Shown here one piece after another: positions 12,516 to 23,800 of a stretch of DNA of 64,000 nucleotides. A program made the translations under genes and the position numbers. The notes beneath the pieces are model-generated. The model searched no databases. It saw nothing but the letters and a program-made list of their open reading frames with translations, and was not told the DNA's origin. The DNA is from Phytoseiulus persimilis (lineage: Eukaryota > Arthropoda > Arachnida > Mesostigmata > Phytoseiidae): positions 16,612,745 to 16,676,744 of the forward strand of contig CM075102.1 in assembly GCA_037576195.1 (NCBI GenBank), written 5' to 3'. Position 1 is the stretch's first letter. Each line of letters starts with the position of its first letter.

Positions 12516-14010
12516 ATGGAGCTCTACGTGTTTTGCTTGGTGTGTGTCATGTAAGTTGTTCCACTTCCTCGCCTTGGGCGTTCGGTTTTCTGACCGATCC
12601 ACCGGTGTTGAGCCCTTCAATGCACCGGAGCCGATTCGACAGATTCCAATTCTCTGGCTTATTCGATCGAATTTGCTGGATATTCTGCAGCTATACGCAC
12701 CTCAACTTTCAAAGTTTCGGAGATTCCGTACGAATGAAGCTGAAAACCTGTATCAGGTGGAGATACTGAAAACGTCCGCGTTCTCCTGGAATTTTCGTCG
12801 ACGTTTCAATGGTTGTCAAAGCAACCATGAGCGACTCTTGTTCCGTTTTTTTGAATGTCGACCGGAACGAGAAGCTTGGTTCCCCATTTATTGTCGGCAG
12901 AGAAAAGAGCCCTGTTCTAATGTCGGCAGGATGGAAAAGCCCGCCCTCAATTCACCTAGGTAAGGAGTGAACAAAAGGAGGAGAAGAAAGACTTGCTCTC
13001 GAGTCGGCCGTCTCCTTCTAGTAATCGAACTCCACGTTCATCGGACATTTGTTCTCTCAGTGATGCTCAATTTTCTGAGCGAAATGTGAATTTCGACCAT
13101 GGTGCTGGCGTGGCCCACTCCAAAAACAATTGGCCGTGTTGTTCCATCAAGAAAATTTGTGAAAAACAGCACGCAAATGGCTCTTTTGTGGCCATTTCGC
13201 AGATTGAATTGTCGTTTCGGACGAGTCCACGACTTGAGAATTCTTTTCAAACCAACCACCGCATCAACGGAAGCTGTGCGAGTCTGCGAGGGGAGCACGG
13301 TTTTCTCCCTCAGCGAGTTCGTAACGAAATCGCGAGGTGCCGTTGATGGAAGCCTTCACTCAGCGCCTTGAAAGGAAGCAGACAACACGGGCTCCGGGTC
13401 CAGCCGTGAGCCGGGTCGAAACACGTTTCCCTCAACCATTTCTCTCCCCTCATCCTGCGTCCAGGGTCCTCGGCGTTGTGGTGATCAACGGAATCTACTG
13501 CTTGATGTATCTCTCGTACCCCTTGCCCGGCGGTCTGGAACCCTGCCCACCCCTTGCAAGGTTTCGGAGAAAATCTAGAGGCAGATCGACAACAAGAACA
13601 CGGTCCCCAATACGCACAGTTCCTCGCAAAGGCTCCGCTGAGGTCATGGTATGGGCCATTTCGGATATGAAGAAAAATGAATCCCGCGACCTCGAGTCGG
13701 CCGAAAGCATCGTCTTAGATGAGCTCGATTCGTGTTGCAGATCCCGATGAGTCAATACGAGGACGACATTGACACACGGCTCCAGCGCGTCGTCGAGTCA
13801 CCTCCTCTTCGATTACAACACCAGCAGAGCACTCCACGGAAAAAGTCGAGTCGGTCCACATCCCCCAGAGCCTTCACCCCGACGCGATCGACATCTCCAC
13901 CGAGAAGCATCAATCAATCATCGATTTCCATAACACCACCCCTGGCCAGGTCCAACACCCCCACTAGACCTGCCTCCTCGAGAATGAAGTACGGTCAGAC
14001 AGAGATCTGA
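12516..14010 (+). CDS. Unrecognised small single-pass membrane protein with Ser/Pro/Arg-rich tail (3 exons)
   Basis: Exons 12516-12550, 13465-13648 and 13741-14010 join in phase to 162 residues. Junctions are canonical: donor gtaagt at 12551, acceptor ccag at 13461-13464, donor gtatgg at 13649, acceptor tgcag ending 13740. Residues 1-30 are strongly hydrophobic (MELYVFCLVCVM, then VLGVVVINGIYCLMYL), a signal peptide or signal anchor split across the first intron. Residues about 45-70 are very basic (RRKSRGR). The last 89 residues form a low-complexity tail with many SP and TP pairs (TSPRAFTP, TSPP, TPTRP) that could be proline-directed kinase sites. No enzyme motif and no family is recognised. 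The 914-nt first intron is the weakest link; exons 2 and 3 with their frame continuity are stronger. An AATAAA lies at 14920-14925, implying a long 3' UTR if used. Confidence 0.6.
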
Positions 14011-15520
14011 ATTTTTTGCTCGATTAAGCATTCTTCGGGAAGAGGCCCAGTGCGCAGACTCGGCCAAGGGGTCAAGTGAACACTCGTAAATCGATCGCAA
14101 CTTCACGAGACGGGAGAAGTCGACCTGTCTCGAGATCGACGCGCTCACGTAAAACTGCCCGACAGACATAGAGTCTCACTCGCGTCTTTCACTTCGTCTA
14201 TGCAAATCATAATAGAGGCTATTGTACACCGCTAGTTGGGACCCCCAACAATAATTGATGAAATAACGACAAGTACGAATGAGAGAATGTTAGAATTGAT
14301 ATGTGAATCGATAAGGGGAAGTTCAAGGAGCGAGGATGATCCTGACTGTGAATTCCTCCAGTCGATTACAGGACGAGAACGAGAAACGATACTTTGTTCT
14401 CGCAAACACAGAACTTTTCCTTGAGCACACGAGGGTATCCCCCATCGTCAAGACTTGGTGATTGAGTTTTGAGTTTGAAACGGATCATACGTCTTCGTTG
14501 TCTAACCTGGAGCATCATCGGGGAATATTAACTCCGATTTTTAATTGCCTCGAGGGAACCGAGTAATATATTCTAATACGACGGGGTTTGCCCCGTTTTG
14601 ATGATGTAAACACGTCCTGGTCCGAAAAGCTAGAATTTACGCCCGAGTAGAGAGGGTCGAGGGAACTGCGGTCTCTCTATGATGCGCAGTATCTTGAGCT
14701 GCCAATTCATAATCAGTGTCAATTTCGAGCATGCCGAGGGAGAAATTGCACTCTCACTAGTATCCATTAAGTGACAACTCCTTTTCGATTCTTCGAATAC
14801 CTTATTGGATGGATGACATACAGAGGAACCATGATGATGGTATTCATATTCAAATCTACAGTGATGCTGTGGATCCTGAGGGTGACGATAATTTTGACAT
14901 CAACGACGCAGGGACTATTAATAAATTCGCGGCAAATTGAACGATCATGAAAATTTGAGCTCCGGGTTCTTCCTCTTGGTGTTATCGTGGTATGGTCATT
15001 CGAACATTGAGCAGGAACATTCACATTTTCCTCCCAGAATGAAAATGCCGGAACTCCGTTTTCTTTGAGAATTCAAGAAGGTTGCGAATCCTTTCTTCCC
15101 GTGACGATGAAGTTCGGAGTCGATGAACCTTTCCGAGCTTGGTACGTATCCTGCAGTCTTTCCATGCATGTCTTTCCTGGCTCCTGAAATGAGACACTCG
15201 TTCCTGACGATTTATGCGCTGAGAGCATCAATCTCTGGTCACTGTGTTTTGCGCTCCCAGCGCCTCCTCTGCGACACATCTCAGATTCGCGCCTCTGACA
15301 TCTCCGACACATCGCCATCGACCGTTCTTGTATTTTTTTTCAATTTTTTGGATCCTCCCGTCGTTCGATAGCCAACATGGGCATTGCATTCTGCTCTCGG
15401 TGTCAAGTCGTGTATCTCATCTCGTTAGAATCGACTCTACAGCCCTGTGCGGTTAGTATGTGACCGATGGTCAGGACGGGATACATTGAGTTGAAACTAT
15501 GGGCGAATTGACTCCCTGGT
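14011..15520. other. 3' flank of the membrane-protein gene; no other gene seen
   Basis: Lower-GC sequence with many stops in all frames. Contains the distant AATAAA at 14920-14925. A foldback element begins at 15521. Confidence 0.5.
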
Positions 15521-17479
15521 ATGGTTAGTGGCGTAGCCGAGGGAGGAGGGGTGAGTAGGATTCAACTCCCCCCACACTATCTTAGTGGAGCTTTCGGGAC
15601 AAGAGGTTCAGGCAGTTTTGTCAATAGCGGCGGATTTTGCTGAAAATTGCAAGGTTGGATTAGGATGTCGAGTGGAGCTACCACAGCATGTTTCAGCCTC
15701 CGGTGACCTCCGGCTCGCTCGCTATAATGGAGTTGAGACTTGGAAAATTAAATCCGAATGAACGATCTGAGATCGGTCGATTGCTTCTATGATTTTGCTT
15801 CCCGATTTGTCACTACCCGACGAGTGGCCACTCTGATAACTACCTAAAAATATAGTCCCAGTACCCCACCCCCACATACTGTGAAAGTATAAGCGAGATC
15901 GAAAGTGTTTCTACACTTTTCACTTAACAAAAGTGGTATGTCGATCACACCACATGATGAAAACACTTTAACCCATGGTGTGGACCCTTTCAGACGTCCC
16001 CATTCCTTCGGCCGAAGTCCGCGAAGGATGGGGATGATGCTAGCCCAGGGTTTCGCTATGTCGCCTCGGAGCGTCACCGGAGCGGCCTGGAGTTTGCTGT
16101 ACTACCTTGATTCGAAGAAAGGGACCTTGGCACGCCTCGAAAACCAGATAAAAAAAAAACACATTTCTTGCCCGTAAAATACTTCCCATGTGCGAGCGGC
16201 GGTATGCTCAGATCGACCCCGGATTCACCACCTAGACCCCCGAGAGTGTGACCAGATCGCTTCCGGAATAACCTCCATAGGCTCCGAAAGGTTTGGTCAG
16301 ATCGATCCTTGAATCAACCATATAGACCCTCAAAAGTATGGTTAGACCGAGCTCAGATCAATGCGCAGTCGCTTCTCGAGCTTACGTTCCATAACTGAGC
16401 GAGATGCCTCAGGAGGCGTGCAAGGGTATGGGCTCCCCCCTCGGGGGGATTGAGCCCTACAGTACCACGAGTCGAGTTTGGATGAACATTTCCGCTTCAC
16501 TGCTGGTTTGAGCAAACGCATCTCTCCCACACCTCTTTGAAGAAAAAAGTTGATCTGTGGTCGATCTAACCATACTCTTGGGTTTTTAGAGAGGCGAATC
16601 TGACAAAACTGCCGCTCGCTCATGGGAAGTATTCTCCACGCAAGAAACAGTGTGCGGAAGTGTATCTTCTTCTTGTTTTCAAGGCGTGCCACGGTCCCCC
16701 ACTTCAAATCAACGTAGTAAAGTGAACTCCTCGGTGACGCTTCGGGGCGACATACGAAAACCCTGGTGTGATCGACATTCCACTTTTGTCAAATGAATAG
16801 GGAAGAAACACTTCGAGCTCGCCATTACCTTCACAGTGTGTGAGGGGGTGGGGGCGAGGACTCTATTTTTCAGTAGTTATCAGAGTGGCCATTCGTTGGG
16901 GAGTGACACTTCGAGAAACAAAATCATAGGAGTGATCGACCGATCTTGGATCAGGCCGAGATGGCTCTCGGCGAGAGCATTTCGAAAAGTTGTCGATCGG
17001 CGCTGTAGCCTCAGTAGTTCTCGAGATGGAAAGATTTTTTTTCTTTTTTTTGACAAGTCTCAACTTCACCATTGCGAGCAAACGGGAGGTCGCCGGAGGC
17101 CGAAACTTGCTGTGGTAGCTCCTCGTCGACATCCGGATGCCCCAGACCCGTTCGGATCTTTAGCCTTTCGAAACCGAGCAATACATGGTATAATGTGGCA
17201 TGATATGACGACCAATGAAGACCATCGATGCTAAATTACATGAGGAACGAGAACCTTAACGCCTCGCTCCTGAGCTTTCGGGGCGTAAGTAAGCTCCCTT
17301 CTTGACAAGACGATCCAATCGTTTCTATTGGACTCCATGAATGGTTTGATTTTATACATTCTCTATTAATGGCACCAGAGAAGAAGGTGAAGGAAAGATT
17401 TCTTCGGGGTGTTACAGAACGCTTGGAAGGTATGCGGGCGGAGAAATGAAGGGAAAATCTTGGCTACGCCACTGAGTAT
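15521..17479. mobile_element. Foldback-type non-autonomous DNA element with long inverted arms
   Basis: The left arm (15662-16200) matches the reverse complement of the right arm (16620-17130) with scattered substitutions and small indels. Matching stretches in left-to-right order are GGAGCTACCACAGCA, GAGATCGGTCGAT with ATGATTTTG, TGGCCACTCTGATAACTAC, ACAAAAGTGG with ATGTCGATCACACCA, and ATACTTCCCATG. The outer ends at 15521 and 17479 carry a further imperfect inverted pair around AGTGGCGTAGCC; the segments between these ends and the main arms no longer align. No transposase frame is present. A GC hairpin (TCCCCCC/GGGGGGA at 16434-16449) sits near the centre. Arm divergence points to an old insertion. 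The superfamily is not identified and a clear target duplication was not found. Confidence 0.75.
16211..16357. repeat. Tandem repeat of about 45 bp, 3.3 copies, inside the foldback element
   Basis: Units start at 16211, 16255, 16300 and 16345 (partial). Each begins GATCG (GACCG in the last) and the full units end in a GTGTGACCA or TATGGTTA-like segment; units are diverged. One related unit appears in inverted orientation in the right arm near 16556-16585 (GTGGTCGATCTAACCATACT). Spacing of 44-45 bp is constant. Confidence 0.65.
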
Positions 17480-19351
17480 GGTGGGGCAAACGCAAAAATT
17501 GAAGTTGCGACGCCTTGAATCTGGGCTCTCAATTTTCAGATGGCAAATGAGCAGTGCATATTGTGAACCAAACAATGCAAGGAACGAGGTTACCTACTTC
17601 GAAGTGCTCGCGGCAGAGTTCAACTGTGACCGACCGATCCGTCGGGCTAACGATGTCGTATCTGCCCAGGGAAGCGGCTCATGTGCCACTGCAGCCACAA
17701 ACTGAGGCGAATGTCGCGGTTCCAAATCTCCCAATAGAACGCCCACGTGCAAATGCCGTGAACAGTGTTGCTGTGAAAGGACTGTTTGCGAGCTCATTTT
17801 CAAGACACTAGCTCTCAGGGAGTGTCATCAAAAGTTTTGAATAGCAAAAAGTAAATTCGGAACTGAACCCCGATCGTCCCCATCGGCGTTAGCGGAGGCA
17901 GCGATGGCTTTCCACTCGCTGCGGAGTCGCTTTGAACGCGCTATTAACTTACCCGCCGACCGCTCCCTCTGCGCCGTACTTCGCGATCTGTTCGATACCA
18001 TGGCTCGCTGGCTTGCGAGCTTACTGGCCCGTCCGTCCATTCGTCGGTCGGATCGTCGTTTGGGGTGTCTGCCCGAGGAACGACGAACGTTTATCAGGTT
18101 TTATGGAACGTTCAAAAACCCCCTCGAATTTCCCATCGGCATCCTTCACTCAAGCCTTTTCTCGTCGAGCCCTCCGCTTACTCGATCGTCTGGCTCTGCT
18201 TCTGTCTCGGTGAATTTTCTCCGAGAAGCCGGAAATACTCACTTCCTCCGCGTTTTCGAAGGAGCTTCCGAAACCGCTCGGGTGGGCACACAGCCAGCCA
18301 GACTTGCCTGCTGGTCGCCCCCCTCGGGGTAGCCATCGTGCTCCGCTCTTCGCTCCTGCCCTAAACTCTACGACCGCCGTCGCTTTCGACGCCCCCAGCA
18401 TCCCTTCTCTCCGCTCGAAGGGAAGCAGTGGTTGGAGACAGGGATCAATGCCACTAAGGCCTCACTTTGTTCCGTGGCAACACCAATTCAAAAAGAGGAG
18501 ATGCTGCATAAAACTTTTTTGTGGACCTTCTTTCAATATGTCAACAATCGCTCCGACCGCGGCAACAACAATGGAGATCATAGAAGCGACAACATTAGCA
18601 GCAAAAGACTTCCTCTGGAGGCAACGGACAAGATTACGGCGCTCCCGAACATGGAACGGTGGAGCGATACTGAAGATTGTCGTCGCTTCAGTGAAAATAC
18701 GTTGAGAAGATCAACATTCCAACGTGATCTCGATTTATTCCGTACTTCACATTCGTTTGAAGAGTCGATGACAACAGATTTTTTTTTTTACGGCGGCCTG
18801 GCGCGCTGTGAACAGGTGGGATCAGATTCGGTACAACGCTGGAGGCTACTGTCTCTCCAAAGAGGCTTGAAAGGAGGTTATTGGAAAGGCAATCAGGAAT
18901 AGCGTTTCGTCTAATAGGAGGCACAACGTTTAGCGACGGTTCGACCTGCACTGCAAATAGGATGACGATCTGAATCGGCCCGGGAGCCATGCCAATAGAA
19001 TGGACTCCGGCTGGAATGTTCGATGGCTCGAAACGCCCTGGCGGCCCTCACAGATGACTTCCGTCGAGATTGGTCACAACCATGGGGGACGCTACGTTTG
19101 TGAGGAAAATGAACGAAATGAAAGAACTCTATCAATTATGTGATTAGATGATTTTCTCCAGGGGGAAGAATCGGGAAAATTTCGAAACGGTTTCCCTCTT
19201 GAAAGTTTCGAGAAGAATCCCGAAGTAACCGATTCAACGCTTCCTCGCTCTCGTGAGATCTCGAGTTTGATGGGTTCCCTCTTCACAATATTTGACACGA
19301 ACGGATAGAATATAATTGTCATCATGTGCCGCTTGTACAGGGCTCAGTTCC
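17480..19351. other. Intergenic stretch, nothing recognised
   Basis: Includes a plus-strand open frame (ATG at 18432, 156 codons) with no recognisable motif or splice support. GC-rich around 17900-18420. No RNA gene or repeat recognised. Confidence 0.5.
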
Positions 19352-20823
19352 TCACTGTCCCACTAGAAGGTCCCAGTGCTTTTTGCCAACGACCGCAGGA
19401 AAACATTTCGAGTAGTGATGAGGTATTGCACAAAGGATATTGTGTTCCTCAGAACCGAACCTGACGGGCAAGGAAGCTAAGTGTGCGTACAGCGTCCCGC
19501 CTTGACTATCCACGAGACGTACCTGCAGGAAGAAACACTCTAATGAGCACGATCGAGGAACCTCCTTAAAACAGTCTTGAAGGGACCTTCGCGACCCGAC
19601 GGTCGGAACTGTCGGCGAAAGAGGTTCCGAGAATTGGGGGAAGAATAGACCGTCCTCAGATGATACGGACGAAGCACGGGAGTATCGCTCACCTGACATT
19701 CGTCATCCAAGGATTCCAACAATTTTTCCGGGATCATACGTCTACCCAGCATGGTGATTTCGTTGAACGAATGAATACCTTCGAAATTTTTCCCTTTGAT
19801 GGAGAAGTTTCGCTTCATCAATTTATCCATCTGTAACGAGTAGGGTGCTGACAGTCGGTCGGTGCTCGACGGTATTTGACAGATGAAGATTGCTCCGTAG
19901 ACACTGTCCCATTAGCGGGCCCGGTTCCTCTCATGGGCTTCCCGCGAAAAATCCGGCGACATCATGAGCTGAACGTTTCCACTGGAGTGAAATCGTCCGA
20001 AAATAAAACGAACCTTGAATTCGAGGATTCGCGAGGCGCGAACACGAGAGATCGACAGCGAATAAATGAAGCCTCACACAGGCTGTCGAACAGCTGATCG
20101 CATCGTTTGGCTCCTCTCCCATCAAAGAGCGCACATGGCGACGGCGGCGGCGGCGGCAGCGGCGGCGGCAGCGACGAACTGAACAGTAAGCTCACTGGAA
20201 ACGTCTGCTCCGAGCATAGCGCCAAATTCGGAACATCCAGAGGGCTCGTCAAGGACTCGTGGCTGCTGCAGTCGCTGTGTAGAAACTGAAATCAACTGCC
20301 GCAAAAGATCTTAGAGAGAAAACTCTACAGTGAAAGGTTACTCCCGACAAGGATGACTTCACGGCGGTCCAAGATGCGATTATGGTCAGCTAACAACTCC
20401 TAGACGGCTGACTATGAGGATCCGGGGAAATTCAACATGCTGTTCCTCGAAACAGACGAACTCCATTCGCAAACCCAGAATTGAATTTCCGTCGCGGTTT
20501 ATTACCAGAACCAGTTTATGGAGATGCCAGATCCCCAGGAGCCCATGCAATCTCTGCACTTCATCGGTGCCGTAGCATCCCGATTTGTGATCCCTATACT
20601 CGCTGGGAGCTACGAGTCTGCAGAAGCTGCAAGCGAGCGCGAGTCGATCATATACCGATTTGCTGAGGGAGAAGAGCCAACAGGCACTCGGCATCTTCTT
20701 TCTAACCGCTCCATTTTCCCTCGGGGATATGTGGCTTCCTCGGTGACCGTGTGCGGAACGGAATTCACCTTCGATGGACTCATAGAAATTCAGGTAATAC
20801 CCGGTGTTTCCGATTTGAAGCAA
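19352..20823 (-). CDS. Unrecognised minus-strand gene, 3' part (four candidate exons)
   Basis: Reading right to left, candidate coding exons are 20823-20506 (5' boundary unresolved), 20285-20196, 19830-19693 and 19522-19352. The three inner junctions are canonical (donors gtaata, gtgagc, gtgagc; acceptors tgatttcag, tcgttacag, tcctgcag) and all are phase 0, giving one uninterrupted frame ending in TGA at 19354-19352. The last two exons encode 46 and 56 residues (from MDKLMKRNFSIK to HWDLLVGQ). No domain is recognised; the product has scattered Cys and no membrane segment. The frame at 20823 does not begin with ATG, so it continues from an upstream exon or starts at an internal ATG. The first listed exon overlaps a competing plus-strand open exon (20512-20793), so it is the weakest. 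The last two exons are the most secure. Confidence 0.4.
20142..20171. repeat. GGC-rich trinucleotide repeat
   Basis: Imperfect (GGC/GCA)n run. It lies in the intron between the 20196-20285 and 19693-19830 exons of the minus-strand candidate gene, although plus-strand reading would give poly-Gly. Confidence 0.8.
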
Positions 20824-23800
20824 AGTATGCTCTCTATCAAAGTCGATACTGTATGGATGATGATGTTCCCTCAGTGATTTCCCCTGCAGGAATCATTCTC
20901 ATTTCGCTTCTAGTGATGCGAGTTCTCATCCTTCTCTCACATCACCGAGGGTCCTGGTCTCGCTTCGCCACAGTTCGACGAGAAACAGGATCGTCTTCTC
21001 GGGAATTCACGCCAACCTTCCCGTGGTTTGGAAACGTCTGTGTCCAATAAGGTTGGCGCGTCGTCAGGCTACTCGCACACGTCGGTTTGTGGTCAAGAAT
21101 CTCTTATCGCATGGATAGTGACGGACAGGTCAGAAATAGGAACTTCCGAGAGCGATCAGAAGTAGACTTGCATCAAATCTTGACACCAATGGCAGCTTTC
21201 AGTTGATCGATTCTTGGTCGGACACTTTCCAGGAATTTTCCGGCTGACTCAATCGAATTTCGGAATGAAATCGAGCCTTGGTTTCTGGGAACGGATCGCG
21301 ATTCTCGATGTGACAGATTACAGCGACAAGGGAATATCTCAGTTTTCCGGAATGCTCATCTTTCACTCGTCATGTTCTTCATCGCTTCACATCGAAATGC
21401 AACGATGCATTTCTTGAGGACCAGCGTTCTAGAAAGCTGGAAAGACGCAGATCCAGAGGAGCGTTCGCTCGAGGTCAAGCTTGAATGCCGGTTTGTTATG
21501 ACCCAACTGTCGCTGGAATCGGCGGCGGCAACCGAATCAGAATCTTCGGGACGTCGGCATTGCTAAGATCCGGGTCCAAGAAGAGCTGGAGAAGATTGCC
21601 AAAAATCGTACACTTACTTTCTCTGAATCGCTGATCGAATCATTCTCATCGAATACTTCACACATTTATGACTTCCGATCCGGAAGTTCCGGAACTACTA
21701 ACCGCTCTCCGTAGCTCAGCATTTAGTCCCACACGAGGGCACCGACGAAGATTCCGAAGGAATCATTTCAAAATATACCCGTTCTGTGATAGCTCGGGGA
21801 TCACACTGTCCAATGATACAGGAAGGCTCTTATGATGCCTCAGCCAGGGAGCCGATTCAAGAACTCGTTCTGAGCTACTTTTGAGGAAATTCGAGGAACT
21901 GGTCAGAAGAACTCGAATGAGTTCTAGAACCGCCGTATCCGGGAATGTGAAGGCATCTCAAAGCTATCCCGAGCCCCAAACTCGGTTCACTGATCCCTAT
22001 CCAATTGAGAAGATCATTTCCTCGAGGTACTCTCTTTGGTGAAGAGATTTGAAGTGTCCAAAACTAGAAAACTGTCCCAGTCGTCGCTATTCCTTATACT
22101 CTCATGCGGACTGCAAACTCCTAAACATGACGTGACGGAACTGCGATCAACCTGAGGAGAGTTCTCGTTCTGTGATGTGTACGGGAAGAAGCAGTGCATG
22201 TTGCAGCAATCGATTTGAAATTCTAATGTACACCAGTCGGTTGTTGTGACCTGATGTGAGAGTGCCTTCTGAAGGTACAAACTCAATGACTCACGGATAT
22301 ACCTGGGTGGGTCTCATCCAGGGCGGACTCTGGAAAAAGGTCACTCGTCGCTCATCTAAAGCCTCTGCATTGAATCTCCCTTCCCGGAGCTCCCTTCCGA
22401 TATGCGAGGCTAGACCATTGGAAGTTCATGAGACGATACCACAGAGTTTTTCTTAGACGAGGAGTTCCTAGAAAAATGTAGGCTCGACGCGGCTATCAAC
22501 ACCGGAGGCTCGTCATCAACTTCAAGCGAGCTTTCGATCGACCAGAGATGACTTCCCTGATTCGCTTCGTGTCTCATTCTTTCGCCCCCCTCTTGCCACC
22601 CGATCTTCATGATCGCTCCGTCCAGAAGTTTTACTTTCTTGGAAAAACTCGAGAATCATCAGAGCCTCGCGTGACAGCTCAGCAGTCGAAGCAGCATTGA
22701 CCACGCGATGCCGCAAATGGTCTACATCATATCAGCGCAGCCTGCTCAGCTCCCGAATTCCTCTTCATCAGCGTCGGGAATCCTCATCCTAGAGTGGGCG
22801 CGTGCGGCGGCTCCTCTTGAACTTCGCTACGATGTCGAGAATGTTTTGGTTCCGCAATGGGCCGTTCTGGAAACAGCGGCCGCTGCTGACAAAAACCAGC
22901 TTGAAGTCACAAGCGCAAACATCGCACGAGCTACTGGTCGCGGAGGATCTTCTGAAACAGTTGGACGCCGAGAAACGTCTATTCGAGATTGTTTCTCCTT
23001 GCCTTCTATGTTTCGCCACGCTCAGGTTACGGTTGAGCAAGTTGACGCTCTGGCGCTTTTTCGACACCGGTATCGTCTCTTCCGAGTCTTTTGTGCACGA
23101 AGCAACAAAAGCCCTCGGGAGTGTTTAAGGTCGCTTCGTATTGGCTCCGAATTTGAGCGTAACTGGACTGAGTTGGCTTTCATGCGGACGAAGATGCAAG
23201 CTATATATTGGGACTTAGGGAAACGTAGCCAGCTCAGCGAGTCCATCGCCGCCCTGATCGCCGGAGGGTACGACTCGAACTCGAGCGAAGCGATCGAGTG
23301 TCCCGCGTCGATTCGAGTCGGGGTTCATCTGATAGTCTTCCTGCTTTGATTGGTAAACGCCTCGTTATCCGTTGGATCACTGCTGGGACATATATGGCGA
23401 TTTGTGCACGTCTCAAATCAGAACTCGGGATGAAGGCAGCTGTTGTGACACCAATGGAGGGGGACTTCCGGTTTCTCCATCGATGGTCTGCCCCAACACC
23501 TCAAGTCATCGAGATACGTGTTCGTACTAGAGCCATCTCGCCTCAGCTCTATGACGAAGACGATTCCGATGACGCTCATCTTCGCGGCTGTGGGAACTTG
23601 GTCAGAGTCGTCGATTCTCGAGGGCGACTCAACGATCGCGAACTTTGAGCTGCTTCTGCTAGACCTTGCATCCCGAGACCGTGTTTGATCAGTCATTCAC
23701 TTGCATTTAACGTTCTTCAATTCTGGACTGGTTCGAATGCCCTCGGGTCTTAGCTCATCATTCACCCTGCAGCCTCTAAAATCCATCTTATGGTCGTCCA

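Noticed and set aside
20512..20793. Plus-strand open exon with acceptor ttaccag and donor gtaata
   Set aside because: Attractive alone, but no matching upstream exon was found, and the only in-phase downstream acceptor leads to a stop after eight codons. The minus-strand chain through the same DNA has more consistent junctions.
22708..23349. 213-codon ATG frame
   Set aside because: Longest unassigned ATG frame, but another frame over the same DNA (22802-23128) is also open, and one or two frames of this size are expected by chance in 64 kb. No motif.
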